Of a DNA stretch of 64,000 nucleotides, positions 36,965 through 46,174 are shown piece after piece. This DNA comes from G963677325 sp963677325 (GTDB lineage: Bacteria; Bacteroidota; Bacteroidia; Bacteroidales; Prolixibacteraceae): the NCBI GenBank assembly GCA_963677325.2, contig CAXXGM010000014.1:186001-250000 (forward strand), read 5' to 3'. The notes under the pieces were generated by a model. The model was not told the DNA's origin, searched no databases, and was given only the letters and a program-made list of their open reading frames with translations. How positions within the stretch are numbered: position 1 is the first letter of the stretch; every line of letters starts with the position of its first letter. A program made the position numbers and the translations under genes.

Positions 36965-37300
36965 TTACAATAAGCCTTCCTCCTTTAAAATGGAGGAGAT
37001 TTCTTTTTTTGAGATGGATGACTGTTCTCCTTTATCGTAAAGAGTAATTAGGGTTATCTCTTTTTCGTACAAAGATGCGAGGACTTCAAAAGATATTATC
37101 CTGAAACCTCCACTTTTCCCAGTGTTTTTTGATTTTACGGCTAACCTATATTTGCGAATGCCATTACCAAGATCATCAGATGGGAGTTTATTCAGATTTA
37201 CGGTAAATTCCTCAATATCTGATTCAAGTGACTTGAATTTTTTCTTATACCACTTGTATTTTGTTTCAAAATGATGCGTGAAGTTTATTAAAACCTTCAT
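36965..37300 (-). CDS. RelE/ParE-like toxin
   Basis: A 111-residue basic protein beginning KVLINFTHHFETKYKWYKKKF, with LPSDDLGNGIRKYRLAVKSKNTGKSGGFRIISF and a YEKEITLITLYDKGEQSSIS C-terminal strand. This order (N-terminal helices, then G-x-x-K-x-R and G-K-S-G-G-x-R) matches RelE/HigB-like mRNA interferase folds. It overlaps the antitoxin gene by 4 bp (ATGA), the usual type II arrangement with the antitoxin first. Toxicity is not shown by sequence alone. Confidence 0.75.
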   Translation of the reverse strand: MKVLINFTHHFETKYKWYKKKFKSLESDIEEFTVNLNKLPSDDLGNGIRKYRLAVKSKNTGKSGGFRIISFEVLASLYEKEITLITLYDKGEQSSISKKEISSILKEEGLL

Positions 37301-37485
37301 TTAAAAAGTTCTTTGATAGGCTTAACTTTCCCTGCTTTCATATCTCGGATACCTTTCTGTGCATCTTTATAAGTTGAACTTTTTTCAAATTCAACAGCCC
37401 CCTCGTTGGCCAGTTCATTAATCAGGCTTACAAGCTGTTTTCCTTTGTTCAACCTTGTATTGATTTTTATCGTGATAGTTGTCAT
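37297..37485 (-). CDS. Antitoxin partner of the RelE-like toxin
   Basis: A 62-residue protein (MTTITIKINTRLNKGKQLVSL...) with a short beta strand at the N-terminus and helices, ending KVKPIKELFK. Its size, position upstream of and overlapping with the toxin, and a C-terminal toxin-binding-like tail indicate the cognate antitoxin; the family is unclear (resembles DUF2683-like antitoxins). Confidence 0.68.
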   Translation of the reverse strand: MTTITIKINTRLNKGKQLVSLINELANEGAVEFEKSSTYKDAQKGIRDMKAGKVKPIKELFK

Positions 37486-37756
37486 ATCTTTTTCTACAAA
37501 TATAAGAAATGAGTATTAATTTTCCACAACTATCAATTTTTCAATCAAAAACTTCACCTGGGGAGGCAGTAAGATCCTTGGATACTTTTTGTACCCAGGT
37601 TTTTTTAAGCTCTTAACAGTAGCGACGGTTGAACCAATCTCCGATTTTCTCTTGCGTTTTCCCCTCAGATGACAATAGCTATAATCAAAAAATAAAGTAA
37701 TCATTGTAACTGAAACCGGGAAATAGTCGTTAATATCAGTATTAAAATCAAATAAA

Positions 37757-38020
37757 ATGAATTCAATTAATCAACCTGTTATAAATACCCAAAATGAGAT
37801 ATTCAAACGTAACCTTGCCGAAAAATTAGGGATTACGTTTGATGAGCTAACAAAGCTAAGTTATAAATTGACGGTGAATCAAGACAAAGACGGCCATTTT
37901 TTAAATTATACGGTGGAATTTGGCGATAGTTCTCCAAAAGATATCATGAATAAGATCGATGGGATTAACTCGACCCATCAACTCCGCCTCGAACAATGGG
38001 AGCTGGATGATGATGACTGA
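37757..38020 (+). CDS. Small hypothetical protein
   Basis: An 87-residue acidic protein: MNSINQPVINTQNEIFKRNLAEKLGITFDELTKL then strands and a DDDD-ended tail. No family recognised. Amino acid composition and codon use look coding, with no overlapping competitor. It is divergent from the toxin-antitoxin pair and could belong to the same mobile or defence-like islet, but nothing proves this. Confidence 0.5.
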   Translation: MNSINQPVINTQNEIFKRNLAEKLGITFDELTKLSYKLTVNQDKDGHFLNYTVEFGDSSPKDIMNKIDGINSTHQLRLEQWELDDDD

Positions 38021-38338
38021 CAGCAGATTTATTAACAATAACATTAACAGTGTTTCATGCTTATTCCGAGGTACCAACTTCGGGGTTTGTATAAGGTTTC
38101 TGTAATGTATCTGTAATAAATCTTACAAATACATTAAAGAAATATTACAACAATATTACATAAACATTTGTTATGGTACAATGAAGAAGTATCGATAGAG
38201 CGATCCGGCTAAGGATTTTTAAAGGGGATTTTTCAAGGGAAATGCAGAGTTAGGGCAATAGAGTTCAGTCGTAAAATATTATGGGAATTTGCGTTTCCTG
38301 GTTCCAGTTCTTTTAAAAAAGCACGACGGAAGTATTTC
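38021..38338. other. Intergenic region downstream of uvrA
   Basis: 318 bp without a credible ORF. AT-rich TATTACAACAATATTACATA-like words near 38140-38165; no clear terminator hairpin. Confidence 0.3.
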
Positions 38339-41185
38339 CTATTTTTTATAAGTTCCCGCCTGGCCGTTTAATTCATCTTTTAAAAACTTTGCGGTATAGG
38401 AAACATTCATTTTAATAATCTCCTCAGGTGTACCCGAACAGAGAACATATCCCCCTTCCTTTCCTCCTTCAGGACCAATGTCGATGATGTGATCGGCCAT
38501 CTTAATGACATCCATGTTGTGCTCGATGACAATCACCGTATTCCCGCGGTCAATTAATTTATTCAATACTTCCAGTAAGACGCGAATATCTTCAAAATGA
38601 AGCCCTGTGGTAGGCTCATCCAATATGTAAAGGGTTTTCCCGGTATCACGCTTACTAAGTTCAGTGGACAGCTTTACCCTTTGAGACTCACCTCCAGAGA
38701 GCGTCGTTGACGACTGACCCAGCGTGATGTAACCAAGGCCTACCTCCTTTATCGTTTTCAGTTTATGCAGGATCGAAGGGATATTTTCAAAAAACTCAAC
38801 AGCCTGGTTAATGGTCATATCCAGTACGTCGCTGATGGATTTCCCCTTAAAACGCACTTCCAGCGTCTCCCTGTTGTAGCGCCTTCCATTGCATTTATCA
38901 CAATGAACATAGACATCCGGGAGAAAATTCATTTCGATCACCTTCATTCCGGCTCCCTGGCATTCTTCACACCGGCCGCCTTTTACATTAAAGGAAAACC
39001 GGCCAGGTTTGTATCCCCTGATTTTTGATTCGGGCAGAAGGGTGAAAAGATTGCGGATATCGGAAAAGACACCCGTGTAAGTCACCGGATTGGAGCGTGG
39101 AGTTCTTCCTATCGGGGATTGATCGACCTCCACCACTTTATCAATATTTTCTATTCCCTTTATTGAACGATAGGATAAGGGATCATCCAATGATTTATAA
39201 AAATGCTGACTCAGGATGGGCTGTAAAGTTTCATTGATCAGTGTCGATTTTCCGCTTCCGGAAACCCCCGTGATGCAGATAAATTTTCCTAAAGGGAATT
39301 CAACATCGATGTTCTTCAGATTATTCCCGGAAGCTCCTTCGATAAGAATCGATTTCCCATTTCCATCACGACGCCTCGCAGGTATTTCAATCTTTTTCTT
39401 CCCGGTCAGATATTGTGACGTAAGTGTATCCTTTTGCAAAACCTCTGCAGGTAATCCCGCGGCCACAACCTCACCACCGTGAATACCTGCATGCGGACCC
39501 ATATCGATTAAATAATCAGCCGTAAGCATCATATCACGGTCATGCTCAACGACGATCACGGAATTACCGGTATCTCTTAATTCCTGCAAGGAGTGAATCA
39601 AGCGGAGATTATCCCGATGATGCAAACCGATACTGGGCTCATCCAGAATATAAAGCACATTGACCAGTTGTGAACCGATCTGGGTGGCCAGACGGATTCG
39701 CTGGGATTCTCCTCCCGATAGAGTACCCGCCTGCCGGTCAAGTGAAAGATAGGTCAAACCAACATCAAGGAGGAATTTCAGACGGGTTCGTATTTCCTTT
39801 ATGATCTCAGTGGCAATTAAAATCTGTCTCTTGCTTAATCTGGGTTCAATATTTTCGAAAAATTGGATCAACTCACTGATGTCCAATCTTGAAAGCTCGG
39901 CAATATTTTTCCCGTCTATTAAGAAATGAAGAGGTTCCTTTTGTAAACGCTGTCCATGACATTCAGGACATGGGCCCGTCTTATGAAACTGGTCAGCCCA
40001 CTTTTGAGCGGATCTTGAAGGATTATCTTCTTTCTGATTGATGATGTATTTGACAATACCTTCGTAGGTCATCATATAATCCACTGAGCTTCCAAGAGGA
40101 GAGTTTTTAAGCTGGACACGTTCACCTGTCCCGTAAAGGATTGCATTCATCACCTCATCCGCTATTTCTCCTACCGGAGTCTTCAGGGTAAACCCGTATT
40201 TCTGAGCCAGAGCTTCAATCTGCCAGAATATCAAGGTGTTTTTATAAGGGCCTAACGGCGCTATTCCACCTTTGGCAATTGAAAGAGAAGGATCAGGAAG
40301 CAATTTTTCACTGTCTATTTCAGTAATTTCCCCTAATCCGTTGCATTTAGGGCAGGCTCCCTGCGGGGAGTTGAATGAAAAAGTATGCGGAGCAGGATCA
40401 TTGTAAGAAATGCCGGTCGTTGGACACATCAGATGCCTTGAGTAAAAACGGATACTTCCCGATTCCACGTCCAGAATTTGTATGATTCCCTGGCCGTGCT
40501 TCATGGCGATATCCAAAGAATCGCGCAACCGTTTCCTGTCTGATTCTCCAATAACCAATTTGTCAATAACGATTTCTATGCTGTGATTCTTATAGCGGTC
40601 AACTTTAAAGCCATGTGTCAATTCGCTGATTTCTCCGTCAATCCTTGCATAGAGAAAACCTTTCTTCTTGATTTGCTCGAAAAGTTCACGGTAATGGCCT
40701 TTCCGGCCTCTTACCACCGGAGCAAGAATCATGGTCCTTTTACCGTTAAAATTTTCCAGGATTAAATTAATAATCTGCTCATCGGTATACTTAACCATTT
40801 TCTCTCCCGTATTATAGGAGAATGCCTCTCCCGCACGGGCAAAGAGTAACCTGAGAAAATCATAGATTTCGGTGACAGTGCCGACGGTTGATCTGGGGTT
40901 TTTATTTGTGGTTTTTTGCTCGATCGAAATAACCGGACTTAGGCCAGTAATCTCATCCACATCCGGACGTTCTACATTGCCCAGAAAGCTTCGGGCATAG
41001 GCTGAGAAGGTTTCTATGTAGCGGCGTTGTCCTTCTGCATAAATGGTATCAAATGCCAGAGATGATTTTCCGCTTCCACTCAAACCCGTAATAACGGTCA
41101 ATTTATTCCTGGGAATGTCTACATCGATATTCTTAAGATTATGGACTCTGGCTCCCCGGACTGTAATTTTTTCCTCTTCCTGCAT
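38339..41185 (-). CDS. uvrA: Excinuclease ABC subunit A
   Basis: A 948-residue dimeric ATPase that recognises DNA damage in nucleotide excision repair. First Walker A: GLSGSGKSSLAFDTIYAEGQ; second: GVSGSGKSTLINETL. Zinc-finger Cys pairs are CPKCNGLG, CPECHGQR, and CEECQGAG...CDKCNGRRY. Two ABC signature motifs, TLSGGESQRIRLA and TLSGGESQRVKLS, each precede a YILDEP Walker B. It is full length and stands alone. Confidence 0.98.
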   Translation of the reverse strand: MQEEEKITVRGARVHNLKNIDVDIPRNKLTVITGLSGSGKSSLAFDTIYAEGQRRYIETFSAYARSFLGNVERPDVDEITGLSPVISIEQKTTNKNPRSTVGTVTEIYDFLRLLFARAGEAFSYNTGEKMVKYTDEQIINLILENFNGKRTMILAPVVRGRKGHYRELFEQIKKKGFLYARIDGEISELTHGFKVDRYKNHSIEIVIDKLVIGESDRKRLRDSLDIAMKHGQGIIQILDVESGSIRFYSRHLMCPTTGISYNDPAPHTFSFNSPQGACPKCNGLGEITEIDSEKLLPDPSLSIAKGGIAPLGPYKNTLIFWQIEALAQKYGFTLKTPVGEIADEVMNAILYGTGERVQLKNSPLGSSVDYMMTYEGIVKYIINQKEDNPSRSAQKWADQFHKTGPCPECHGQRLQKEPLHFLIDGKNIAELSRLDISELIQFFENIEPRLSKRQILIATEIIKEIRTRLKFLLDVGLTYLSLDRQAGTLSGGESQRIRLATQIGSQLVNVLYILDEPSIGLHHRDNLRLIHSLQELRDTGNSVIVVEHDRDMMLTADYLIDMGPHAGIHGGEVVAAGLPAEVLQKDTLTSQYLTGKKKIEIPARRRDGNGKSILIEGASGNNLKNIDVEFPLGKFICITGVSGSGKSTLINETLQPILSQHFYKSLDDPLSYRSIKGIENIDKVVEVDQSPIGRTPRSNPVTYTGVFSDIRNLFTLLPESKIRGYKPGRFSFNVKGGRCEECQGAGMKVIEMNFLPDVYVHCDKCNGRRYNRETLEVRFKGKSISDVLDMTINQAVEFFENIPSILHKLKTIKEVGLGYITLGQSSTTLSGGESQRVKLSTELSKRDTGKTLYILDEPTTGLHFEDIRVLLEVLNKLIDRGNTVIVIEHNMDVIKMADHIIDIGPEGGKEGGYVLCSGTPEEIIKMNVSYTAKFLKDELNGQAGTYKK

Positions 41186-41354
41186 TAAAATAATTAAGAC
41201 TTCAAAATTAAAAATTAAGAAAGAACTGCGAATTTAAGGAAAGAGTAAGAATAAAGAGACTTATTTTATTTTTTTAACCCTTTTAGGTTAACCTTCATGA
41301 AAACAAACTTAGCTGATCAAGATTCGTGGAATTCGCATTCGTGAAAATTCGTCC

Positions 41355-42383
41355 TTAATTAGCTCCGCTGATCGAACGATTCGTGGAATTCGCAACAGTA
41401 GAATTCGAATTATCCATACCCGGATCGTAAGTGTATTCACGAAAACCTGGTTGAGGAATTTTAATTAAATACTTCTTGTTCTTAAGGTTCTTCAGTTCAG
41501 GTTGCCTCAGCCATGGATTAAAATATTTCAAAATCTTATAATTGATGTGATGGGAATGTGCAAAACTAACCATGTTAGAAATCGATCCCCCTACTTCCAC
41601 CGTTTTAGTGGGAATAATCGGATATTTTTCGCTCTCATCCACCCGGAAACCATATTTTTCAGGTTCACTCATAACCAATTTAAGGGCCAGTATACGAAAT
41701 ATATATCGGCCGGTTTCTTCATTTAACAACAAATCGTAATAATTCCTGCTGTCCTGAATTTCAATCTGCCGGTCTATTCCATTCATACCCGCATTGTAAG
41801 ATGCCGCGACCATGGTCCAGTTACGATATCTCCGGTAAGAATCATTAAGATAATTGCAGGCAGCCTGTGTTGCTTTCTCAATATTGAACCTCTCATCCAC
41901 CTCATTATTTATTTCCAATCCGTTCGCCAGAGCAGCGCCTTTCATGAATTGCCATATCCCTAAAGCCCCCACCGGCGACATAGCTTTATCAACAAAATTA
42001 CTTTCTGCCAGTGCAAGGTACTTAAAATCATCAGGGACATTATTCTTTTTTAGTATTGGTTCTATGATTGAAAAATACCTCGGAAGTTTTTTCAATAACA
42101 ATAACGTTAACGAATGGAAGTTGGCAGAAATTAATAACTCCCTGTCAAGAGACTCCCTTATGTCAAAATTTTCAAGAGGGACCTCTTCTCCGGCAAAACT
42201 AATTTTCGCGGGTAATTGTGGAGGTGTGAAATAAAAAACCTGTTGCAAATTTTGTGTTCCATTCTGTTCCACCTGCCTCTGAGCAGATAAAGTGGTCAAA
42301 AATATACCACCGATAACGATGAATAATACAATAATAGAAATGAAAATATTGACCTTATTCTTAAACATCTTCCTATGAGACAA
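41355..42383 (-). CDS. Membrane-anchored lytic transglycosylase (SLT domain, MltD-like)
   Basis: A 342-residue protein with an N-terminal membrane or signal helix (VNIFISIIVLFIVIGGIFL), then a goose-type lysozyme fold. Catalytic Glu lies in ALAESNFVDKAMSPVGALGIWQFM, followed by AACNYLNDSYRRYRNWTMVAASYNAG. It cleaves peptidoglycan between MurNAc and GlcNAc. A C-terminal segment (HHINYKILKYFNPWL) resembles a LysM-like module. The last residues (NSTVANSTNRSISGAN) are encoded by GCGAATTCCACGAATC-like intergenic repeat words, so repeat DNA seems to have extended the coding sequence. Confidence 0.88.
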   Translation of the reverse strand: MSHRKMFKNKVNIFISIIVLFIVIGGIFLTTLSAQRQVEQNGTQNLQQVFYFTPPQLPAKISFAGEEVPLENFDIRESLDRELLISANFHSLTLLLLKKLPRYFSIIEPILKKNNVPDDFKYLALAESNFVDKAMSPVGALGIWQFMKGAALANGLEINNEVDERFNIEKATQAACNYLNDSYRRYRNWTMVAASYNAGMNGIDRQIEIQDSRNYYDLLLNEETGRYIFRILALKLVMSEPEKYGFRVDESEKYPIIPTKTVEVGGSISNMVSFAHSHHINYKILKYFNPWLRQPELKNLKNKKYLIKIPQPGFREYTYDPGMDNSNSTVANSTNRSISGAN

Positions 42384-42468
42384 TTAATTATAATAATTGA
42401 CAGTGATTTAATTCCGAATCTCAAAGGTAATGATTTCTAAAGGCAATTCAAATCTCTCTGTAAAGTGT

Positions 42469-43707
42469 TTAATTAAAGGAATACGTCACACCCGTATATA
42501 ATCCTGCCTGATAAGGTTTGAAATTAAAAGCAGAATTGGAACTTAATGAATTGACAAAATGTTTTAAACGCGGTTCTATGGTAATCGTAATTCTCTTTCC
42601 AATATCATATCCCATTTCCAATCCGACCTCTCCGGATAAGGCAACCTCACGTATATTCTCTGTTTCCGCCTTATCGATGTCTCCCAGACTATTTGACAAT
42701 TCGGTCTTGTTGCCTGTCAACAAATTGGCATTGATTCCACCTGTAATTCCCAGGTTAAATTTTTTATCTATAATCCTGTAATTCGCAAGGACTGGAATTC
42801 CGATGTAGTCAAGTTGCTGTCGTAGTACAGACCGAATACCTGCTTGTAAATTATCATTCGTTGTCCGGTTAATATTTACCTTTCCTAAAGATGTGGTGAT
42901 TGTGGCCGGATTCTGAACCGTTAAACTGATTGGTTCCGTTTTTTGTTTTATTTGACTTAAAACCAGCCCGGACCTGATGGATAATCTCTTCCCAACCCTG
43001 TATCCGGCCATGAGTCCGGCTGAAGCAGTATTTTCAGCGTGGTTTTTTTGTCCTTCCATACTTTTAATTCCGCCAGTAAAGACAGGGGCAGCCTGAAAAC
43101 TTATACTCCAATTGTGTTTGATCTCTTCCTTTTCCTGCTGAGAACGATGTTCATCAGTACTATTTTCCAAATCTTCTTGTTTAAGATTTACCTTAATCTC
43201 ATTCTGATCTGTCTGGAGTGGAGAAAACAAGCTGCTAAGCTTTCCCAACAAATTTTCTTTTGAATTTATTTTAGTGAGAATTTTCTTTTCAATATCGAAA
43301 GCTATGGGTTCTTCCCCTTCCGATTTAAGATCACTTTTTTTATCCGAGAACGTTTTCTTAGCAGCAAATGTCGCCATAGAAAATGCTGAGGGTTTAAATT
43401 CCTTTGGAGAAACAGCAGTGCCTGTTTGCTTTTGATTTTCTTCAGAAAGCTTCTGAAATTCATTCGGGGCAATAACAGATTGTGAAAAATGCTGATGCGT
43501 AATATCCGGACCAACCATCCACCATCCCGAAAGGAAGAGCGCCAAAATAGCAGCAGCCACTGCAATGATGGTCCAAAAATTGCTTTTCCCTTTCCTGTTA
43601 TGAATCTTCTTTTCAATTTCATCCCAAAGAAAAACAGGAGGATCCTTTTGGTAATCCTTTAATTTTTCTAAAAACAATTGATCTATTTGCTCTTTTTTAT
43701 TTAACAT
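42469..43707 (-). CDS. Sigma-factor-linked protein: cytoplasmic N-terminus, one membrane helix, beta-barrel-like C-terminus
   Basis: A 412-residue protein with a charged N-terminal segment (LFLEKLKDYQKDPPVFLWDEIEKKI), a single helix (FWTIIAVAAAILALFLSGWW), a long low-complexity linker and a C-terminal part rich in alternating strands (VGKRLSIRSGLVLSQIK, LDYIGIPVLANYRII, ALSGEVGLEMGYDIGKRI) that resembles outer-membrane beta-barrel proteins. It overlaps the ECF sigma gene by 7 bp, the place where an anti-sigma factor is expected. The N-terminus may bind the sigma factor. How a barrel-like domain behind an inner-membrane helix is placed is unclear. Confidence 0.72.
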   Translation of the reverse strand: MLNKKEQIDQLFLEKLKDYQKDPPVFLWDEIEKKIHNRKGKSNFWTIIAVAAAILALFLSGWWMVGPDITHQHFSQSVIAPNEFQKLSEENQKQTGTAVSPKEFKPSAFSMATFAAKKTFSDKKSDLKSEGEEPIAFDIEKKILTKINSKENLLGKLSSLFSPLQTDQNEIKVNLKQEDLENSTDEHRSQQEKEEIKHNWSISFQAAPVFTGGIKSMEGQKNHAENTASAGLMAGYRVGKRLSIRSGLVLSQIKQKTEPISLTVQNPATITTSLGKVNINRTTNDNLQAGIRSVLRQQLDYIGIPVLANYRIIDKKFNLGITGGINANLLTGNKTELSNSLGDIDKAETENIREVALSGEVGLEMGYDIGKRITITIEPRLKHFVNSLSSNSAFNFKPYQAGLYTGVTYSFN

Positions 43708-44264
43708 AGAACAGTTGTATTGGTGCTTTTCTCTAATCCGAATTCCTCAATTACTCTTTTCTGCAAAATGATTCTGGCTCTTGATAAATTTGATTTTGAA
43801 GTTCCTTCTGAAATATTCATCATATCTGCGATCTCCTGATGCGAATAACCTTCAATGACATAAAGGTTAAAAACCATCCGGTAACGGGGCGGCAGTTTCT
43901 GAATCATCTTTAATAAATCATCGGCAGATATTGCAGAAATTGTATCGTCCGTCAATGATATCTTTTCATAAATGACCATGTCCTCCACAGGAAAGAGCTG
44001 ATTCTTTTTCCTGAATTTCTCAAGGGCTGTATTCACCATGATCCGCCGCATCCATCCTTCAAAAGATCCTTTGAATCCATATTGACTGATCTTTGTAAAA
44101 ACCCTGATGAAACCTTCCTGAAGATTATCTTCAGCTTCTGATGAGTCCCTGGAATAGCGCAGACAAACTCCAAACATTTTAGATGCATATCGTTTATAGA
44201 GTTCAGTCTGGGCTCTTTGATCCCCCTTGATACATTTCCGAATGTAATCGTCCAGGTCAGTCAC
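43701..44264 (-). CDS. RNA polymerase ECF sigma factor (sigma-70 family)
   Basis: A 187-residue protein. Sigma region 2: YKRYASKMFGVCLRYSRDS then AEDNLQEGFIRVFTKISQY (the D-x-x-Q-E-x-F core). Region 4: LPPRYRMVFNLYVIEGYSHQEIADMM then ISEGTSKSNLSRARIILQ. Promoter-proximal gene of a two-gene unit with the barrel-like protein. Confidence 0.95.
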   Translation of the reverse strand: MTDLDDYIRKCIKGDQRAQTELYKRYASKMFGVCLRYSRDSSEAEDNLQEGFIRVFTKISQYGFKGSFEGWMRRIMVNTALEKFRKKNQLFPVEDMVIYEKISLTDDTISAISADDLLKMIQKLPPRYRMVFNLYVIEGYSHQEIADMMNISEGTSKSNLSRARIILQKRVIEEFGLEKSTNTTVLC

Positions 44265-44394
44265 GTTTTCCCTTTTTATTTCGGTAACAAATTAAGACCC
44301 GAATTAACATTATTTACAATAAAATAAAAATATAAAATATGTTAAAGAACCTAAAAGATACTTATCATATTTCCTGTTGCCATTTTCCGCCTCA

Positions 44395-44425
44395 TTGAAC
44401 TGCTGAAAAATATTCTGTATCTTTA
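44395..44425 (+). promoter_or_regulatory. Predicted promoter of the serpin gene
   Basis: TTG (44395-44397), 20 bp, TATCTTTA (44418-44425), a one-base variant of TAnnTTTG, about 90 bp before the serpin ATG. Confidence 0.4.
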
Positions 44426-44518
44426 CATTAAGATGAATGAAATCATCAATGGTTGCTTTGATAATTATCTTTTAAATGTTAATTTTATTCCGGAAACGTT
44501 CCATTTAAATATAGGACG

Positions 44519-45742
44519 ATGAAGACCAGATTCTTAGTTTCAATGATTGCGGCTGTTCTTTCTTTTTCAGCATGTTCAAAACAGGAAAATTCTGTGTCCA
44601 AAGACATCGTGCTGAATGAAAAATCACAGCAACTGATCAAATCCAATAATACATTTGGATTTAAACTCTTTTCAGCGCTTCCTCAGAATCATAATCAGAA
44701 TACCATGGTTTCTCCTCTCAGTGTTTCAATGGCGCTATCAATGGCGCTGAACGGGGCTGACGGGGGAACAAAAGCAGCCATGGTGGATGCTCTGGATTTT
44801 GACGGATTCACTCCTGATGAGATCAACCATATCTATTTTGATTTAGTTACAGCTCTGAAAAAGGCTGATGATAAAGTTGCAATGAATATTGCAAATTCAA
44901 TATGGATCAGAAATGGATTTCCAGTACTCGAAAGTTTCACGAATGTAAATCATGACTTTTATGAGGCAAGTGTCATGAATCTGGATTTTAACCAGGCTGC
45001 TGTTAATACCATTAATAATTGGGTCAATTCAAAAACAAACGGGAAAATTCCGACTATTCTTGATTCCATATCTCCGGAGGAGATCATGTTTCTGATTAAT
45101 GCGATCTATTTTAACGGGAAATGGCAGATCCGGTTTGATCCTGCAAAAACAACGAACAGCGCCTTCAAATTGTCGGATGGGCAAAGTATTTCTGTTCCCA
45201 TGATGAAAGTTAAAGAGAAATTCGCATGGTCCATGCAATCCGGTTATAAAGCGTTAAAAATGCCGTACGGAAGAGGCAAATACAATATGGTAATTCTCCT
45301 TCCCGACGAAGGGACCTCCCTGGAAAATATGATGCTGCAGCTCGACAAGACCAAATGGGAATCTCTTTTATCATCTCTGACCAGTCCCGCTGAAATTGAG
45401 GTATGGCTTCCCAAATTTGAATACTCCTGGGAAATACAACTAAATCAGGCTCTTTCATCACTGGGCATGGGCATAGCATTTACGGATAACGCCGATTTCT
45501 CAAAGATCAATCCCGATCATCAGCTCCTGATAACCAAAGTCAAACACAAAACCTATATCAAGGTCGATGAGGAAGGGACAGAAGCTGCAGCGGTTACTTC
45601 GGTCGGTATTGGAGTAACGAGTTTCCCGGCCAATCCGGCTGAGTTCCATGTAACAAGACCATTCTTCTATGTGATCACAGAAGAAGACACCGGAGCTGTT
45701 TTGTTCCTGGGCAAAGTTGAAAATCCCTTGTTAAAAAGTTAA
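44519..45742 (+). CDS. Serpin (serine protease inhibitor), lipoprotein
   Basis: A 407-residue protein with a lipobox (LSFSACSK, Cys near residue 19), so it is probably anchored in the outer membrane. Serpin landmarks are NTMVSPLSVSMALSMALNGA, INNWVNSKTNGKIP, LINAIYFNGKWQ and the C-terminal HVTRPFFYVI...GAVLFLGKV. The reactive-centre hinge at residues 353-359 is GTEAAAV after EE, with small residues at P12-P9, the pattern of inhibitory serpins. Counting by comparison with alpha-1-antitrypsin puts P1-P1' near Thr-Ser (GVTSFP). The P' side is about three residues longer than in antitrypsin. Confidence 0.95.
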   Translation: MKTRFLVSMIAAVLSFSACSKQENSVSKDIVLNEKSQQLIKSNNTFGFKLFSALPQNHNQNTMVSPLSVSMALSMALNGADGGTKAAMVDALDFDGFTPDEINHIYFDLVTALKKADDKVAMNIANSIWIRNGFPVLESFTNVNHDFYEASVMNLDFNQAAVNTINNWVNSKTNGKIPTILDSISPEEIMFLINAIYFNGKWQIRFDPAKTTNSAFKLSDGQSISVPMMKVKEKFAWSMQSGYKALKMPYGRGKYNMVILLPDEGTSLENMMLQLDKTKWESLLSSLTSPAEIEVWLPKFEYSWEIQLNQALSSLGMGIAFTDNADFSKINPDHQLLITKVKHKTYIKVDEEGTEAAAVTSVGIGVTSFPANPAEFHVTRPFFYVITEEDTGAVLFLGKVENPLLKS

Positions 45743-46174
45743 AGAACAGGATCATCAATGCAATGGCTCATAGGCAAACGATAGCAGTCATTCTGCAAAA
45801 CAGGAACGAATTTCCCCAACCTGATATTGTTTTCACACAAGAACATAGTCCCGATACGGCTGAGATCAGACATAATTCCAGCCTGGTCCTGTTCACCCAG
45901 ACATTAACAGTTCAAATTAATTTCATCTCCGCATCCTCTTTTGCTTTTTAAAATGATTTTAATTTGATCGTTTTAATCCAGTGATTTACAAAATTCAGTA
46001 TATTTGTACATAAGCACCATAAAAGTTCAGTACGAGCAATATTATTTTGAACCGGCTTGATTATTTAAGAATTAAAAAGTGTATTGGCGATGGGCTTCAG
46101 TTTAAATATACAATTGATGATATTGTCTATCAGCCTGAAGCCTCCTGGGACTATAACCTTTGAACAGTCTTGTC
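45743..46174. other. Intergenic region with a -7 element and a possible tiny upstream ORF
   Basis: A TATATTTG -7 element lies at 45999-46006 with no good TTG at the right distance. A TTG-started 38-codon ORF (46047-46163) ends in TTGA overlapping one possible start of the next gene. It shows no recognisable family and is left uncalled. Confidence 0.35.

Noticed and set aside
37516..37704. 62-codon minus-strand ORF next to the toxin-antitoxin pair
   Set aside because: No recognisable motif, very basic composition and no supporting start context; could not be supported as a gene.
45763..45951. 62-codon ORF after the serpin gene
   Set aside because: Starts 20 bp after the serpin stop codon but shows no hydrophobic core, motif or repeat pattern; not supportable.
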